A stretch of DNA of 64,000 nucleotides from Actinomycetes bacterium. Lineage in GTDB: Bacteria; Actinomycetota; Acidimicrobiia; Acidimicrobiales; Poriferisodalaceae. The translations under genes and the position numbers were made by a program. This document shows, piece by piece, positions 1-8,450 of this stretch (position 1 is its first letter; every line of letters starts with the position of its first letter). Below the pieces are notes generated by a model. It was not told the origin of the DNA and ran no database searches. It saw only the letters and a program-made list of their open reading frames with translations. The stretch is from contig JAAETH010000231.1 in assembly GCA_024228575.1 (NCBI GenBank), positions 1-64,000 of the forward strand. Direction: 5' to 3'.

Positions 1-152
1 TGAGCGACCCAGCGATGCCACGTCGACTCCGCAATCGCGAACTCGCGGCACACCTCCTCCAGATCCATCCCGCCGGCCATCAACTTGTGACCCTCAGCCA
101 GCTTGCGGATGATCTGTTCAGGCGTATGCCGCCTGCGCTTCCTAGAAGTCAT
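1..152 (-). CDS. IS3-family transposase OrfA, N-terminal fragment
   Basis: Reading leftward from the ATG at 152, 50 codons are open and run off the window edge. The product starts MTSRKRRRHTPEQIIRKLAE and continues through GMDLEEVCREFAIAEST to WHRW. This is the helix-turn-helix N-terminus of IS3-family OrfA: a basic start, PEQIIRKL, then a recognition helix ending in the invariant TxHRW. OrfA binds the IS ends, and in this family the full transposase is usually an OrfAB frameshift product. The ORF lies entirely inside the IS terminus at 232. Whether the element is intact is unknown because the rest is outside the window. Confidence 0.8.
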   Translation of the reverse strand, partial: MTSRKRRRHTPEQIIRKLAEGHKLMAGGMDLEEVCREFAIAESTWHRWVA

Positions 153-232
153 GGTAATGGTGTCCTATCGGCCCCACAACAGGGGGCATCAGACTCCCAC
201 AACACCTGGACCACTATCCGGGGGTCAGCTCA
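1..232 (-). mobile_element. IS3-family insertion sequence, one end only (continues beyond left edge)
   Basis: The minus strand from base 232 begins TGAGCTGACCCCC, the typical outer end of IS3-family elements (TGA..TG.CCCC), followed after 80 bases by the start of an OrfA-type transposase. Only the transposase-proximal end is in the window, so the second inverted repeat and any target duplication cannot be seen. The family assignment rests on the terminus plus the OrfA N-terminus; the exact subgroup is not resolved. Confidence 0.75.
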
Positions 233-581
233 ATAGACCCTCAATTGCAGATCGACCGTTTGATAGGCCGAGCTTGAGGGAATCGTCCAGGTTGGAGTGA
301 GAAAATTCGACCATGCAGATGACGGCGTGATACTGGCCGAGGCTGCAGTCAGAATCCAGATCCCAGAATCTGGACTGTCACGTTCGTTCTCGTCGTGCCC
401 AAGGGGATATAAACAGCTATCAGGGCCAGCCGAATCGTAACCGACGTATCGTCTGCGAATCTCGACCAACTCAACTGGCAGCCAGGCGATCCGCTGCCAC
501 CAGCCCCAGCGGGCAACTCCAAGCCAAACATGAACGAACCCGAGACCACTTTCGTAGCCTCGGGTTCGCATATGAATCTCT
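233..581. other. Gene-poor gap between IS end and tRNA-Glu
   Basis: This 349-base stretch has no gene I can support. A minus-strand reading frame of 113 codons starts at 571, but its stop codon is the first three bases of the IS terminus (230-232). It has a Trp-rich, unfamiliar translation and no recognisable motif, so it may be chance or the remnant of something interrupted by the IS. No convincing terminator or promoter was found. Confidence 0.4.
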
Positions 582-657
582 TGGTACCCCCAACGGGATT
601 TGAACCCGTGCCGCCACCTTGAGAGGGTGGTGTCCTAGGCCGCTAGACGATGGGGGC
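582..657 (-). tRNA. tRNA-Glu (CTC)
   Basis: The minus strand folds as a 76-nt tRNA. The acceptor is GCCCCCA paired with TGGGGGT (a G-U at the first pair), then discriminator A and an encoded CCA. The anticodon stem CCACC/GGTGG encloses the loop CTCTCAA, giving anticodon CTC for GAG codons. The T arm contains GGTTCAAATCC. It lies close to a tRNA-Gln and the glutamyl-tRNA synthetase gene on the same strand, so both tRNAs that GltX would charge are adjacent to it. Confidence 0.93.
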
Positions 658-733
658 TAGGTGCGATTGTTGGGCAAACAGGCCGCCCAACAGCCACGAC
701 ACTATAGCGGCGGACAGCCGCAACAGCGCTGAG

Positions 734-805
734 TTCGGGGAGGAGGACTTGAACCCCCAATGTCTGGACCAGAACCAGATGTGTTGCCAATTACACCATC
801 CCCGA
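734..805 (-). tRNA. tRNA-Gln (CTG)
   Basis: The minus strand gives a 72-nt tRNA with acceptor TCGGGGA paired to TCCCCGA, D arm GTGTAATTGGCAACAC, anticodon stem TCTGG/CCAGA and loop TTCTGGT. The anticodon is CTG, reading CAG. No CCA is encoded, unlike the neighbouring tRNA-Glu. The D-arm sequence is typical of bacterial tRNA-Gln. It sits between tRNA-Glu and gltX, which fits charging first with Glu and then transamidation by the GatCAB enzyme encoded later in the window. Confidence 0.93.
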
Positions 806-866
806 AGGATGTGACCTCGTCCGCGTTCGCGACCTCGGCGATGGGTGATGGTACTCGACCGAGCAG

Positions 867-2171
867 TCAGGTCAAACGTGTTCGCGCAGCTTCGATGCGG
901 CGAAGGCTCTCGTCTCGACCGAGCATCTCGAGGCTCTCGAACAGTGGCGGCCCGACGGTGCGTCCGGTGACGGCGACGCGCACCGGTGCTTGTGCCTTGC
1001 CGAGCTTGAGGCCGAGAGCTTCACCCGCCGCGAGGGTGGCTGCGTGCAGATCGTGCGACGTCCACTCGATGTCGGCGTAGGCGGTGACGACGGCGTCGAG
1101 CATCGGCAATGCAGTTTCGGTCGTCATGATCTTCTGCCACGAGGCCTCGTCGATCTCGGGATCGTCGAAGAACAGGAAGTCGACGATTCCTGGCGCCTCT
1201 TCCAGCAGCTTCGCCCGCTCTTGTAGCAGCGGGACAACACGGCGCAACGACTCATCGTCCACACCCGGACCCCACGGCTCGGCATCGATGTACGGACGAA
1301 TGGCGTCGGCAAGGTCGTCGACACTCATCGCTCTGATGTAGTCGCCGTTGATGGCCGTCAGCTTCTTCAGGTCGAACATCGCAGCAGAGGCGTTGATGTC
1401 CGTCAGCTCGAACAGCTCGACGATCTCGCTCATCGGCCTCACCTCGACATCGTCGGGGGGTCCCCAACCGAGCAAGGCCAGGTAGTTCGCCATGGCAGGG
1501 GCGATGATGCCTCTTTCGCGATAACTGGCCAGCGACACGTCGTCGCGACGCTTCGACAATTTCTTGCGCTTGTCGTTGACGATGAGTGGCAGGTGGGCGA
1601 ACACCGGTAGATCGGTCGCTCCGAGAGCCCGACGAAGCATGATGACCTTTGGTGTGACGTTGACCAGATCCTCACCCCTGACCACATGGGTGATGCCGAG
1701 ATCGAGGTCGTCGACAGCATTGGCGAGGAAAAACGTCGCCGATCCGTCGGAACGCCGAATGACAAAGTCCTCGACGTGTTCGTGTTCGAAGGTGACCGTG
1801 CCTCGCACAACGTCGTCCCAGGAGGTGGAGCCGGCATCGCCCACACGGAAACGGATTGCCCCATCGTCCTCGTAGGCCCTGCCATCGCCCACGAGACGAT
1901 CGATCGCCTCCTGATAGAGGTGGTCGCGCTGGCTCTGACGAACCGGCTCGCCATCCCAGTCGATCCCTAGCCACTCGAGAGACTCATAGATGTTGTCGAT
2001 CAGCTCTGGGCGGGCGAGTTCGGCGTTCGTGTCCTCGACCCTCAGTACGAGTTCACCACCGGTGTGCCGGGCATAGAGCCAATTGAACAGCGCTGTGCGC
2101 GCCGAGCCGAGGTGCAGGAACCCGGTCGGAGCGGGAGCGAAACGAAGACGTGGAACGACCTGATCAGTCAC
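867..2171 (-). CDS. gltX: Glutamyl-tRNA synthetase
   Basis: Class I aminoacyl-tRNA synthetase, 434 aa, attaching Glu to tRNA-Glu in the cytoplasm. The N-terminus reads RLRFAPAPTGFLHLGSARTA, containing the HIGH-equivalent HLGS; the KMSKS-equivalent KKLSKRR lies near residue 220. A C-terminal helical anticodon-binding region follows. It is somewhat shorter than the common 470-490 aa bacterial form, but no domain is obviously missing. tRNA-Gln and tRNA-Glu lie just downstream on the same strand. Because gatCAB is in the window and no glnS is seen, it probably also mischarges tRNA-Gln (a non-discriminating enzyme); that is inference. Confidence 0.95.
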   Translation of the reverse strand: MTDQVVPRLRFAPAPTGFLHLGSARTALFNWLYARHTGGELVLRVEDTNAELARPELIDNIYESLEWLGIDWDGEPVRQSQRDHLYQEAIDRLVGDGRAYEDDGAIRFRVGDAGSTSWDDVVRGTVTFEHEHVEDFVIRRSDGSATFFLANAVDDLDLGITHVVRGEDLVNVTPKVIMLRRALGATDLPVFAHLPLIVNDKRKKLSKRRDDVSLASYRERGIIAPAMANYLALLGWGPPDDVEVRPMSEIVELFELTDINASAAMFDLKKLTAINGDYIRAMSVDDLADAIRPYIDAEPWGPGVDDESLRRVVPLLQERAKLLEEAPGIVDFLFFDDPEIDEASWQKIMTTETALPMLDAVVTAYADIEWTSHDLHAATLAAGEALGLKLGKAQAPVRVAVTGRTVGPPLFESLEMLGRDESLRRIEAARTRLT

Positions 2172-2203
2172 GGGTTACGAGGCTACCCAGGATCGGGCCC
2201 AGG

Positions 2204-2566
2204 TCAGCCCTGCGTCAGCTCGTGCAGGTCGGCGCTGATCTCTCCGATGGCGGAACGGACGTAGTCGATCGTCCGGTTCTCGCCGATACGAGCCTTCCAT
2301 TGACGGCGTTTCATTCCCTGAAACTGCTCGACCAACAGCTCACACATTCTCTCGACGAGAGACGCGTCAATCGTCGCAGCGTCGGCCGAGCCCATGTCCG
2401 TGGCCAGCTGCTTGATCCTCTTGCGACACGACGACAACACCGGTGCCAAGTGATCGGGCACACCGCCTGGTACGCGGCGAGCGAGGGTCCTGAAGAAGAC
2501 GTCGATATCGACAGGAGTGAGGTGCGACAGGTACAACCCGTCGATGTGTTCGTCGCGTGTACTCAT
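2204..2566 (-). CDS. Uncharacterised 120-aa protein
   Basis: I do not recognise a family. The 120-aa product is mostly helical in appearance, with no signal peptide or membrane segment. It has a charged central stretch (SSCRKRIKQLATDMG) and ends IGEISADLHELTQG. It lies 32 bases upstream of gltX and 43 bases downstream of the TIGR03086-type gene on the same strand, so co-transcription with gltX is likely. Its compact operon position and lack of a better frame favour a real gene. Confidence 0.6.
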   Translation of the reverse strand: MSTRDEHIDGLYLSHLTPVDIDVFFRTLARRVPGGVPDHLAPVLSSCRKRIKQLATDMGSADAATIDASLVERMCELLVEQFQGMKRRQWKARIGENRTIDYVRSAIGEISADLHELTQG

Positions 2567-2609
2567 CAGAACCCCTCGATATTGGTCGGAGCGAACCCGT
2601 GTGGTTCAC

Positions 2610-3191
2610 TCAGTCAGCCTCTCGACCGAGCAGATTCAACACGCGCTCGAACGGATCGGCCGACGGTGACGAAACCACCGACGGTTCGAACAACAACGAG
2701 CCCGCAACAAATTGGTCGGCCTTGGGCAATACGTACGTTGCTACACCCTCCACCAGCTCGGGATCGAGCGACTCGTCGACGGTGATCGCCCTGGCCAGAT
2801 CCCAGGCATGCACCGCCATGTCGACCGTCCGCTGACGGATGTACTCGGCGGCAGAGGTCACCCCCGCCACGAGGTGGACCTCGGTACCGGCGCTCGAGTC
2901 GTCGACCGCATCGAGGGCGTCGAGTCGGGCGCCCTCCCACACATCGACCGGATCACCCTCGACCAGGTCGCCATCGAGGCCACCGATCGATTTCGGATGG
3001 TGACCCTGTAGCAGCAGCGGAACCCACATGCTCTCGGCGACGCAGTGGTTCACGAGGTCGTAGACATCCCACTCTTCGCACGGTGTCGACGCACCCCACC
3101 ACTCGGGCAGGATCTGCCGGACCCGAAAATCGAACTCGGCGTTGGCGATGCGATGCAGTCGGACCCAATGGTCGTGAGCGAACTCGGCCAT
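2610..3191 (-). CDS. TIGR03086-type / DinB-like putative metal-binding protein
   Basis: Soluble 193-aa protein of the actinobacterial TIGR03086 group, related to the DinB-like mycothiol-dependent maleylpyruvate isomerase fold. Typical family pieces are visible: STPCEEWDVYDLVNHCVAES near residues 35-55, where the His helps form the metal site, and RTVDMAVHAWDLARAI near 120-135. The family is usually predicted to bind a divalent metal within a four-helix bundle; reactions are known for very few members. It appears to be the first gene of a short minus-strand run ending in gltX. The specific function here is unknown. Confidence 0.75.
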   Translation of the reverse strand: MAEFAHDHWVRLHRIANAEFDFRVRQILPEWWGASTPCEEWDVYDLVNHCVAESMWVPLLLQGHHPKSIGGLDGDLVEGDPVDVWEGARLDALDAVDDSSAGTEVHLVAGVTSAAEYIRQRTVDMAVHAWDLARAITVDESLDPELVEGVATYVLPKADQFVAGSLLFEPSVVSSPSADPFERVLNLLGREAD

Positions 3192-3246
3192 ACCCGAACG
3201 CTATCGCCACATCCCGGAGCGTTGGCAACCTCGTTCTGAGGGGGGA

Positions 3247-4878
3247 TCAGTCTGTCGGGCGTCCGCTGCGGAGCAAGCCGTAGTACAACCCGTCGCGCAA
3301 CGCGAGCCAGCTGGCTTCGATGATGTTCTCGGACACGCCGATGGTCGTCCAGACCGTGTCGCCATCGGTCTGGTCGATCAGAACACGGGTGACGGCAGCG
3401 GTGGCGGCCGCAGAGTCGAGAACCCTGACCTTGTAGTCGATGAGGTGGATACCCGAGAGCTCGGGATAGAACTCGCCGATCGCCTGACGCAGCGCAGAAT
3501 CGAGTGAGTTGATCGGGCCATTGCCCTCGCCGACCGCAACCCGACGCTGCTCCTCGACCAGGACCTTGACCGTAGCTTCTGTGTCGAAACTTCGATCGAC
3601 ACGGCGGTCGGTGACGACCCGAAAGGACTCGACGTCGAACCAGTTGGGCGTCCAGCCGTTCGCTTCTCTCATGAGGATCTCGAGTGATGCGTCGGCCGCC
3701 TCGTAGTGATATCCCTCGTGCTCGAGACGTTTGAGCCGGTCGACGAGATCTGCAACAGCGGCACCATCGAGGGCAATGCCGAACTCGGCCGCCTTCAACT
3801 CGATGGTCGCCTTTCCGCTCAGGTCGGATACGAGGAAACGTGTGTGATTCCCGACATCGCTCGGGTCGACGTGTTCGTAGCTGTCGGCGCGCCTCGAGAT
3901 GGCGCTGGTGTGCAGTCCGGCCTTGTGGGCAAACGCCGACTTGCCAACATAGGGCTGCTGTGGCATCGGCGGCATGTTCAACAACTCGGCGACGTGGTGG
4001 CTGATGGAGGAGATCCTGTCCATACACCCCTCGGGCAAGGTCTCGATGCCCATCTTCAGTGTCAGGTTCGGGATGAGCTGGGTGTTGTCACAGTTGCCGG
4101 TGCGCTCGCCATAGCCGTTCATGGTTCCCTGAACCTGGGTGGCTCCCGCCCTCACGGCAGCGACGGCATTTGCCACAGCACAACCCGTGTCGTTCTGGGT
4201 GTGGATGCCGATGGTCAGGTCGCCGAAGTGAGAAACGACCCGGTCGACGATCGGTTCAACCTGGTGAGGAAGTGAGCCGCCATTGGTGTCGCACAGGACC
4301 AGGGCCGACGCGCCGTTGACCGCCGCCGCCTCGAGTACGCGGAGGGCAAATTCGGGGTTGCGCAGATAACCGTCGAAGAAGTGCTCGGCATCGAAGAACA
4401 CCCGGAGGCCTTCACCTGCCAGAAACTCGACCGATTCACCGACCATGGCCACGGCCTCGTCGAGTGTTGTTCGCAGAGCTTCGGTGACGTGATAGTCCCA
4501 CGACTTGCCAACGATGCATGCCGTACCGACGCCGGCCTCGGCCAACACACGAAGCGTCGGGTCGTCATCGACCTTGCCTGCAGGACGTCTGGTCGAGCCA
4601 AACGCGACCAGCTCGGCGGTCTCCAGCTTCAGCTCGTGGACGGCACGGTCGAAAAAGTCACGATCCTTGGGGTTGGCACCGGGGTAGCCGCCCTCGATCC
4701 AGCGTACGCCGAGGCGATCGAGCTGGCGAGCAACCCTGAGCTTGTCCTCGGATGTGACCGAAATCCCCTCGAACTGAACACCATCGCGAAGGGTCGTGTC
4801 GAAGATCTCGACCGCGGTGGGCCACGAAGTGTCGTGGCGCGGTGACCGGTCGACCGGCGGTGCCGGTTGATCAGCCAT
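3247..4878 (-). CDS. cimA: (R)-citramalate synthase
   Basis: 543-aa HMGL-like TIM-barrel enzyme condensing pyruvate and acetyl-CoA to citramalate, the first step of the threonine-independent route to isoleucine. The barrel opens with EIFDTTLRDGVQFEG (catalytic Arg in LRDG), and HTQNDTGCAVANA plus NGYGERTGNCD carry metal-binding and substrate residues. A C-terminal LeuA-type regulatory dimer domain follows (roughly residues 400-540). The frame is open further upstream, but the ATG at 4878 overlaps the ilvE stop (ATGGCTGA), giving the usual start and translational coupling. The long form with this sequence style fits the CimA group (TIGR00977) better than LeuA. Isoleucine feedback is expected from the family, not shown here. 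Confidence 0.9.
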   Translation of the reverse strand: MADQPAPPVDRSPRHDTSWPTAVEIFDTTLRDGVQFEGISVTSEDKLRVARQLDRLGVRWIEGGYPGANPKDRDFFDRAVHELKLETAELVAFGSTRRPAGKVDDDPTLRVLAEAGVGTACIVGKSWDYHVTEALRTTLDEAVAMVGESVEFLAGEGLRVFFDAEHFFDGYLRNPEFALRVLEAAAVNGASALVLCDTNGGSLPHQVEPIVDRVVSHFGDLTIGIHTQNDTGCAVANAVAAVRAGATQVQGTMNGYGERTGNCDNTQLIPNLTLKMGIETLPEGCMDRISSISHHVAELLNMPPMPQQPYVGKSAFAHKAGLHTSAISRRADSYEHVDPSDVGNHTRFLVSDLSGKATIELKAAEFGIALDGAAVADLVDRLKRLEHEGYHYEAADASLEILMREANGWTPNWFDVESFRVVTDRRVDRSFDTEATVKVLVEEQRRVAVGEGNGPINSLDSALRQAIGEFYPELSGIHLIDYKVRVLDSAAATAAVTRVLIDQTDGDTVWTTIGVSENIIEASWLALRDGLYYGLLRSGRPTD

Positions 4879-5791
4879 CGACGAGCTCGTTCCATCGTTC
4901 GTACTGGGGAAGCTCGCCCCTGACCGCCTTGAAGAACATCTCCTGGACGCGGGTGGTGATCGGGCCCCGATCGCCGATGACACGATCGTCGACCGAACGG
5001 ATCGGAACCACCTCTGCCGCAGTCCCTGACAAGAAGGCCTCATCCGCTGTGTACAGATCGGACCGCAACAAGTTCTGCTGGCGGTACTCGATATCCAGAT
5101 CGTTCGCGATGGTACGAACAGCGTCCTGGGTGATGCCCTCGAGAGCCCCGGCCGAAGTCGGCGGTGTGATGATGGCGTCGCGCTTCACGATGAACAGATT
5201 CTCGCCGGTGCACTCGCTGACATGACCCTGGGGTGAGAGCAGAATCGCCTCGTCGTAGCCGGCCCTGACAGCTGCGACCTTGGCCATCTGGGAGTTGATG
5301 TAGTGCCCGACACCCTTGGCCGCGGGTGGCATCGCGTTGGGATCGTGACGCTGCCACGACGAGATCATCATGTTGACGCCCTTGCTGAGGCTCTCCTCGC
5401 CGAGGTAGGCGCCCCAAGGCCAGACGGCGATCGACACGTTGACCGGGCAAGACAGTGGGTTGAGACCCATCTCGCCATAACCGAGATAGACGAGCGGTCT
5501 GATGTAACACGACGGAAGGCCATTGACCCGCACCGTCTCCTTGGTCGCATCCATCAGCTCATCGAACGTGAACGGGATATCGATGGCGAGGATCTTGCAG
5601 CTGTCGAAGAGGCGCTGAATGTGTTCGGCCAGACGAAAGACCGCTGTGCCCCTCGGTGTCTCATAGGCCCGGATGCCCTCGAAGGCTCCGTTTCCGTAGT
5701 GGAGCGTATGGGTCAAGATGTGGACCTTCGCGTCGTTCCAATCGACGAGTTCGCCGTCCATCCAGATCTTCTGCGATGGGGTGATGGGCAT
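4871..5791 (-). CDS. ilvE: Branched-chain amino acid aminotransferase
   Basis: 306-aa fold-type IV PLP enzyme that transfers the amino group between glutamate and the 2-oxo acids of Ile, Leu and Val. It has the class IV opening KIWMDGELVDWNDAKV, the conserved LHYGNGAFEGIRAY, the Schiff-base Lys at about residue 159 in PPAAKGVGHYINS, and the GITQDAVRTIAND phosphate-binding region. Length matches the family. It lies between leuB and cimA on one strand and overlaps the cimA start by 8 nt. Together the operon supplies precursors and the last step of branched-chain amino acid synthesis. Confidence 0.94.
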   Translation of the reverse strand: MPITPSQKIWMDGELVDWNDAKVHILTHTLHYGNGAFEGIRAYETPRGTAVFRLAEHIQRLFDSCKILAIDIPFTFDELMDATKETVRVNGLPSCYIRPLVYLGYGEMGLNPLSCPVNVSIAVWPWGAYLGEESLSKGVNMMISSWQRHDPNAMPPAAKGVGHYINSQMAKVAAVRAGYDEAILLSPQGHVSECTGENLFIVKRDAIITPPTSAGALEGITQDAVRTIANDLDIEYRQQNLLRSDLYTADEAFLSGTAAEVVPIRSVDDRVIGDRGPITTRVQEMFFKAVRGELPQYERWNELVDG

Positions 5792-5842
5792 CGGTACTCC
5801 TCAGTGCGTGGCCGGTTCGAGTTCAGTGTGAGGTTGGGTCTG

Positions 5843-6814
5843 TCACAACAATGCTGACAGACGCGAAGCGATGGTGGCAGTGTCGCCATCGTCGTCGACG
5901 GCGTCGCAGGCCGTGACGAGGCGGGCAGCGGCCCCGTGCTCGCCGAGGAAGTCGAGCATCATCGCTCCCGACAACACGGCGGCGACCGGATTTGCCAAGC
6001 CCTTTCCTGCGATGTCGGGGGCAGATCCGTGGACCGGCTCGAACAGCGAAGGACCCGTGCGGGCCGGGTTGAGGTTGGCCGACGCGGCTCGGCCGATGCC
6101 TCCCGAGACTGCACCACCGAGATCGGTGAGGATGTCGCCGAAGAGATTGTCGGTGACGATGACGTCGTAGCGGCCCGGGTCGTCAACAAAAAAGATGCAC
6201 GCTGCGTCGACATGGTTGTAGGCCGTCGTCACATCGGGATGTTCAGCGCCGACCTCGTCGAAGACCCGCTGCCACAGATCGCCGGCGAAGGTCAAAACGT
6301 TGGTCTTGTGCACAAGGGTGAGGTGTTTGCGAGGCCGAGACTCAGCAAGTGAGAACGCGTAACGAACACAACGCTCGACGCCCATCCGGGTGTTGACCGA
6401 ACCCTGGGTCGCAATCTCGTTCGGGGTTCCGTACCGGAGGAATCCACCCTCACCGGCGTAGGTACCCTCGGTGTTCTCGCGAATGACTACGAACTCGTGG
6501 TTCTCTCCGACGAACGGTCGCAGGTTGATGTAGAGGTCGAGGGCAAATCGCGCCTTCAACAACAGGCCACGCTCGATGACTCCAGGCGGTACCTCGGGTG
6601 TACCGACCGCTCCGAGGAGGATCGCGTCGTAGGCCCGGAGCTCGTCGAGGGTCTCGTCGGGCAGGACGGTGCCGTCCTTCAGATACCGCTCGCCGCCGAG
6701 GTCGAACTCGGTTGTGTCGAGGTGAACTCCGGCTTGTTCGATGAGTTGAACGGTGACATCGATTACTTCGGTTCCGATGCCGTCTCCGCCGATAACGGCG
6801 ACTCGATGGGACAC
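5843..6814 (-). CDS. leuB: 3-isopropylmalate dehydrogenase
   Basis: 323-aa beta-decarboxylating dehydrogenase using NAD+ and Mg2+. It oxidises 3-isopropylmalate in leucine synthesis and, in the citramalate route, 3-methylmalate to 2-oxobutyrate. Seen are the N-terminal [11 protein letters not shown], the substrate Arg region [26 protein letters not shown], the metal-binding [15 protein letters not shown] and the NAD-binding [14 protein letters not shown]. The start is a GTG at 6814 preceded by GGAGGA at 6818-6823 with a short spacer. It is the first gene of leuB-ilvE-cimA, diverging from greA. Confidence 0.94.
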   Translation of the reverse strand: MSHRVAVIGGDGIGTEVIDVTVQLIEQAGVHLDTTEFDLGGERYLKDGTVLPDETLDELRAYDAILLGAVGTPEVPPGVIERGLLLKARFALDLYINLRPFVGENHEFVVIRENTEGTYAGEGGFLRYGTPNEIATQGSVNTRMGVERCVRYAFSLAESRPRKHLTLVHKTNVLTFAGDLWQRVFDEVGAEHPDVTTAYNHVDAACIFFVDDPGRYDVIVTDNLFGDILTDLGGAVSGGIGRAASANLNPARTGPSLFEPVHGSAPDIAGKGLANPVAAVLSGAMMLDFLGEHGAAARLVTACDAVDDDGDTATIASRLSALL

Positions 6815-6977
6815 GGTTCCTCCAGGTAGGTGGGCTCGGGGGCGCGGGGTCGACTCGTCAGTCTCGCACGCCCAGAATCGTCATCCTGCCACGACATCGC
6901 ACACCAGCCAACGCTCGGGCTGGGGATTGGGCCCATCGCTCCCGCGATTTGGCAGCTGCCCATCTATCATTGACCGG

Positions 6978-7448
6978 ATGGCCGATACCCATCGCATCTC
7001 CCAAGCGGCGTACGACCGCCTGGTCGCAGAACACAAGGACCTGACCGGGCGCGGACGGATCGACATCGCGGACAAGATCGAAGTGGCGCGCCTCATGGGC
7101 GACCTGAAGGAAAACGGCGACTACCACGCGGCCAAAGAAGAGCAGGGCAAGATGGAAGGCCGCATCGCCCAGCTTGCCTCGATCATCGACAACTCCGAGA
7201 TAATCGAGGTTGCCATCGCCGGCCGGGTCTCCCCCGGTTGTGTGGTCGAACTGCGCTACGAAGGCGACTCGTTCACCGAGAAGATGTTGTTCGGCAGCAT
7301 CGAGGAGAAACGCGACGGCCTCGACATCGTGTCACCGGGGTCGCCGCTGGGACAGGCGCTCGAAGGTGCAGCCGAAGGAGCGAAGGTCAGCTTTTCCGCA
7401 CCCAGCGGCGCCGAGATCAGCGTCGAGGTCGTCTCCGTAGGCCACTGA
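6978..7448 (+). CDS. greA: Transcription elongation factor GreA
   Basis: 156-aa factor that enters the RNA polymerase secondary channel and stimulates cleavage of backtracked transcripts. The N-terminal coiled coil contains the family signature GDLKENGDYHAAKEEQGKMEG, with the acidic tip residues needed to hold Mg2+; the C-terminal FKBP-like domain ends with SPLGQALEGAAEGAKVSF. The open frame extends upstream to 6753, but the ATG at 6978 gives the standard length and the upstream part overlaps the leuB promoter region. It is divergent from leuB. Confidence 0.94.
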   Translation: MADTHRISQAAYDRLVAEHKDLTGRGRIDIADKIEVARLMGDLKENGDYHAAKEEQGKMEGRIAQLASIIDNSEIIEVAIAGRVSPGCVVELRYEGDSFTEKMLFGSIEEKRDGLDIVSPGSPLGQALEGAAEGAKVSFSAPSGAEISVEVVSVGH

Positions 7449-7541
7449 GGTATTGCCCGGTCCCTAATCTCTGGGTTTTGGGAACCGATCGGACTTCATG
7501 GGCGTCAAAGAGATCGGCGCGGAGAATTCGACCCGATCCCC

Positions 7542-8450
7542 ATGGAGCACACCCAGATGAAGGCCGAAACCACCGGCGCGCGGCTACCGCGCCCGAACAC
7601 GCCCCGAATGGCGACCCTTCCACCCGGCCGCCCGATCGTCCTACCAGACCGAGGCATAGCCTTCGTTCGCGACGCACCGGGCCCTGCCGAGAGCACACCC
7701 GTCGTACTGCTGCACGGCTGGGCAGCGACGTCGGACCTGAACTGGTTCACCAGCTACGGAACCCTCACCGAACGGCACCGGGTCATCGCGATGGACCACC
7801 GCGGACACGGGCGCGGAATCAAGACCTCGCGGCGATTTCGTCTCAATGACTGCGCCGACGATGTCGCTGCCCTCCTCGACGTCCTCGAGATCGACAAGGC
7901 GATCATCGTCGGCTATTCGATGGGCGGAGCCGTCGCTCAACTGCTCTGGCGCAGACATCCCTCGCGGGTCGCCGGAATGGTCCTCTGCGCAACCGCCTTG
8001 TCGTTCAAGGAGACGGCAAAGGACCGCATGATGTTTGCTGCGGCCAGCCCGACCGCCGCTCTCGTGAAGGCAATCCCGACCTCGATGAGACGCAACGCCG
8101 CGATTCGCATCATGACCGGGCGTCAAGACCGCGACATCCGCCAATGGGCCCTGGCCGAAGTTGCGAACCACCGGTGGGTGCGAGTCCTCGAAGCGGGTAG
8201 CGAGATCGGATCGTTCGACAGCAGACGCTGGATTGGGTCCCTCGATGTTCCAGCAGCACAGGTGCTGACCCTCGACGATGACGTCATCACACCCGATCGC
8301 CAGCAGGCTGTGGGTACAGCGGTACCCCACGCAACCCTGCACCTCGTGCCGGGTGGACACGCTGCCGTCATCGATACCCCAGACCGGTTTGTTCCCGCGC
8401 TGGCCAGGGCGGTTCGCACCGTCGACTGTTCAGTCCGCGAGTCGCTCTGA
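7542..8450 (+). CDS. Alpha/beta hydrolase
   Basis: 302-aa alpha/beta hydrolase-fold protein. The oxyanion region is VVLLHGWAATSD, the nucleophile elbow is GYSMGG with Ser126, a late acid is likely in TLDDDVITP, and the catalytic His lies in VPGGHAAVIDTP. No signal peptide is seen, so it is probably cytoplasmic. An alternative ATG at 7557 would shorten it by five residues. Its 3' end overlaps the 3' end of the convergent IclR gene by 21 bases. The substrate cannot be told from sequence. Confidence 0.85.
   Translation: MEHTQMKAETTGARLPRPNTPRMATLPPGRPIVLPDRGIAFVRDAPGPAESTPVVLLHGWAATSDLNWFTSYGTLTERHRVIAMDHRGHGRGIKTSRRFRLNDCADDVAALLDVLEIDKAIIVGYSMGGAVAQLLWRRHPSRVAGMVLCATALSFKETAKDRMMFAAASPTAALVKAIPTSMRRNAAIRIMTGRQDRDIRQWALAEVANHRWVRVLEAGSEIGSFDSRRWIGSLDVPAAQVLTLDDDVITPDRQQAVGTAVPHATLHLVPGGHAAVIDTPDRFVPALARAVRTVDCSVRESL

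Noticed and set aside
230-571. 113-codon minus-strand open frame as a gene
   Set aside because: No recognisable motif, Trp-rich translation and a stop formed by the IS terminus; kept only as a description of the gap.
4879-5043. N-terminal extension of cimA
   Set aside because: This region is the coding sequence of ilvE in another frame; the ATG at 4878 gives the family N-terminus.
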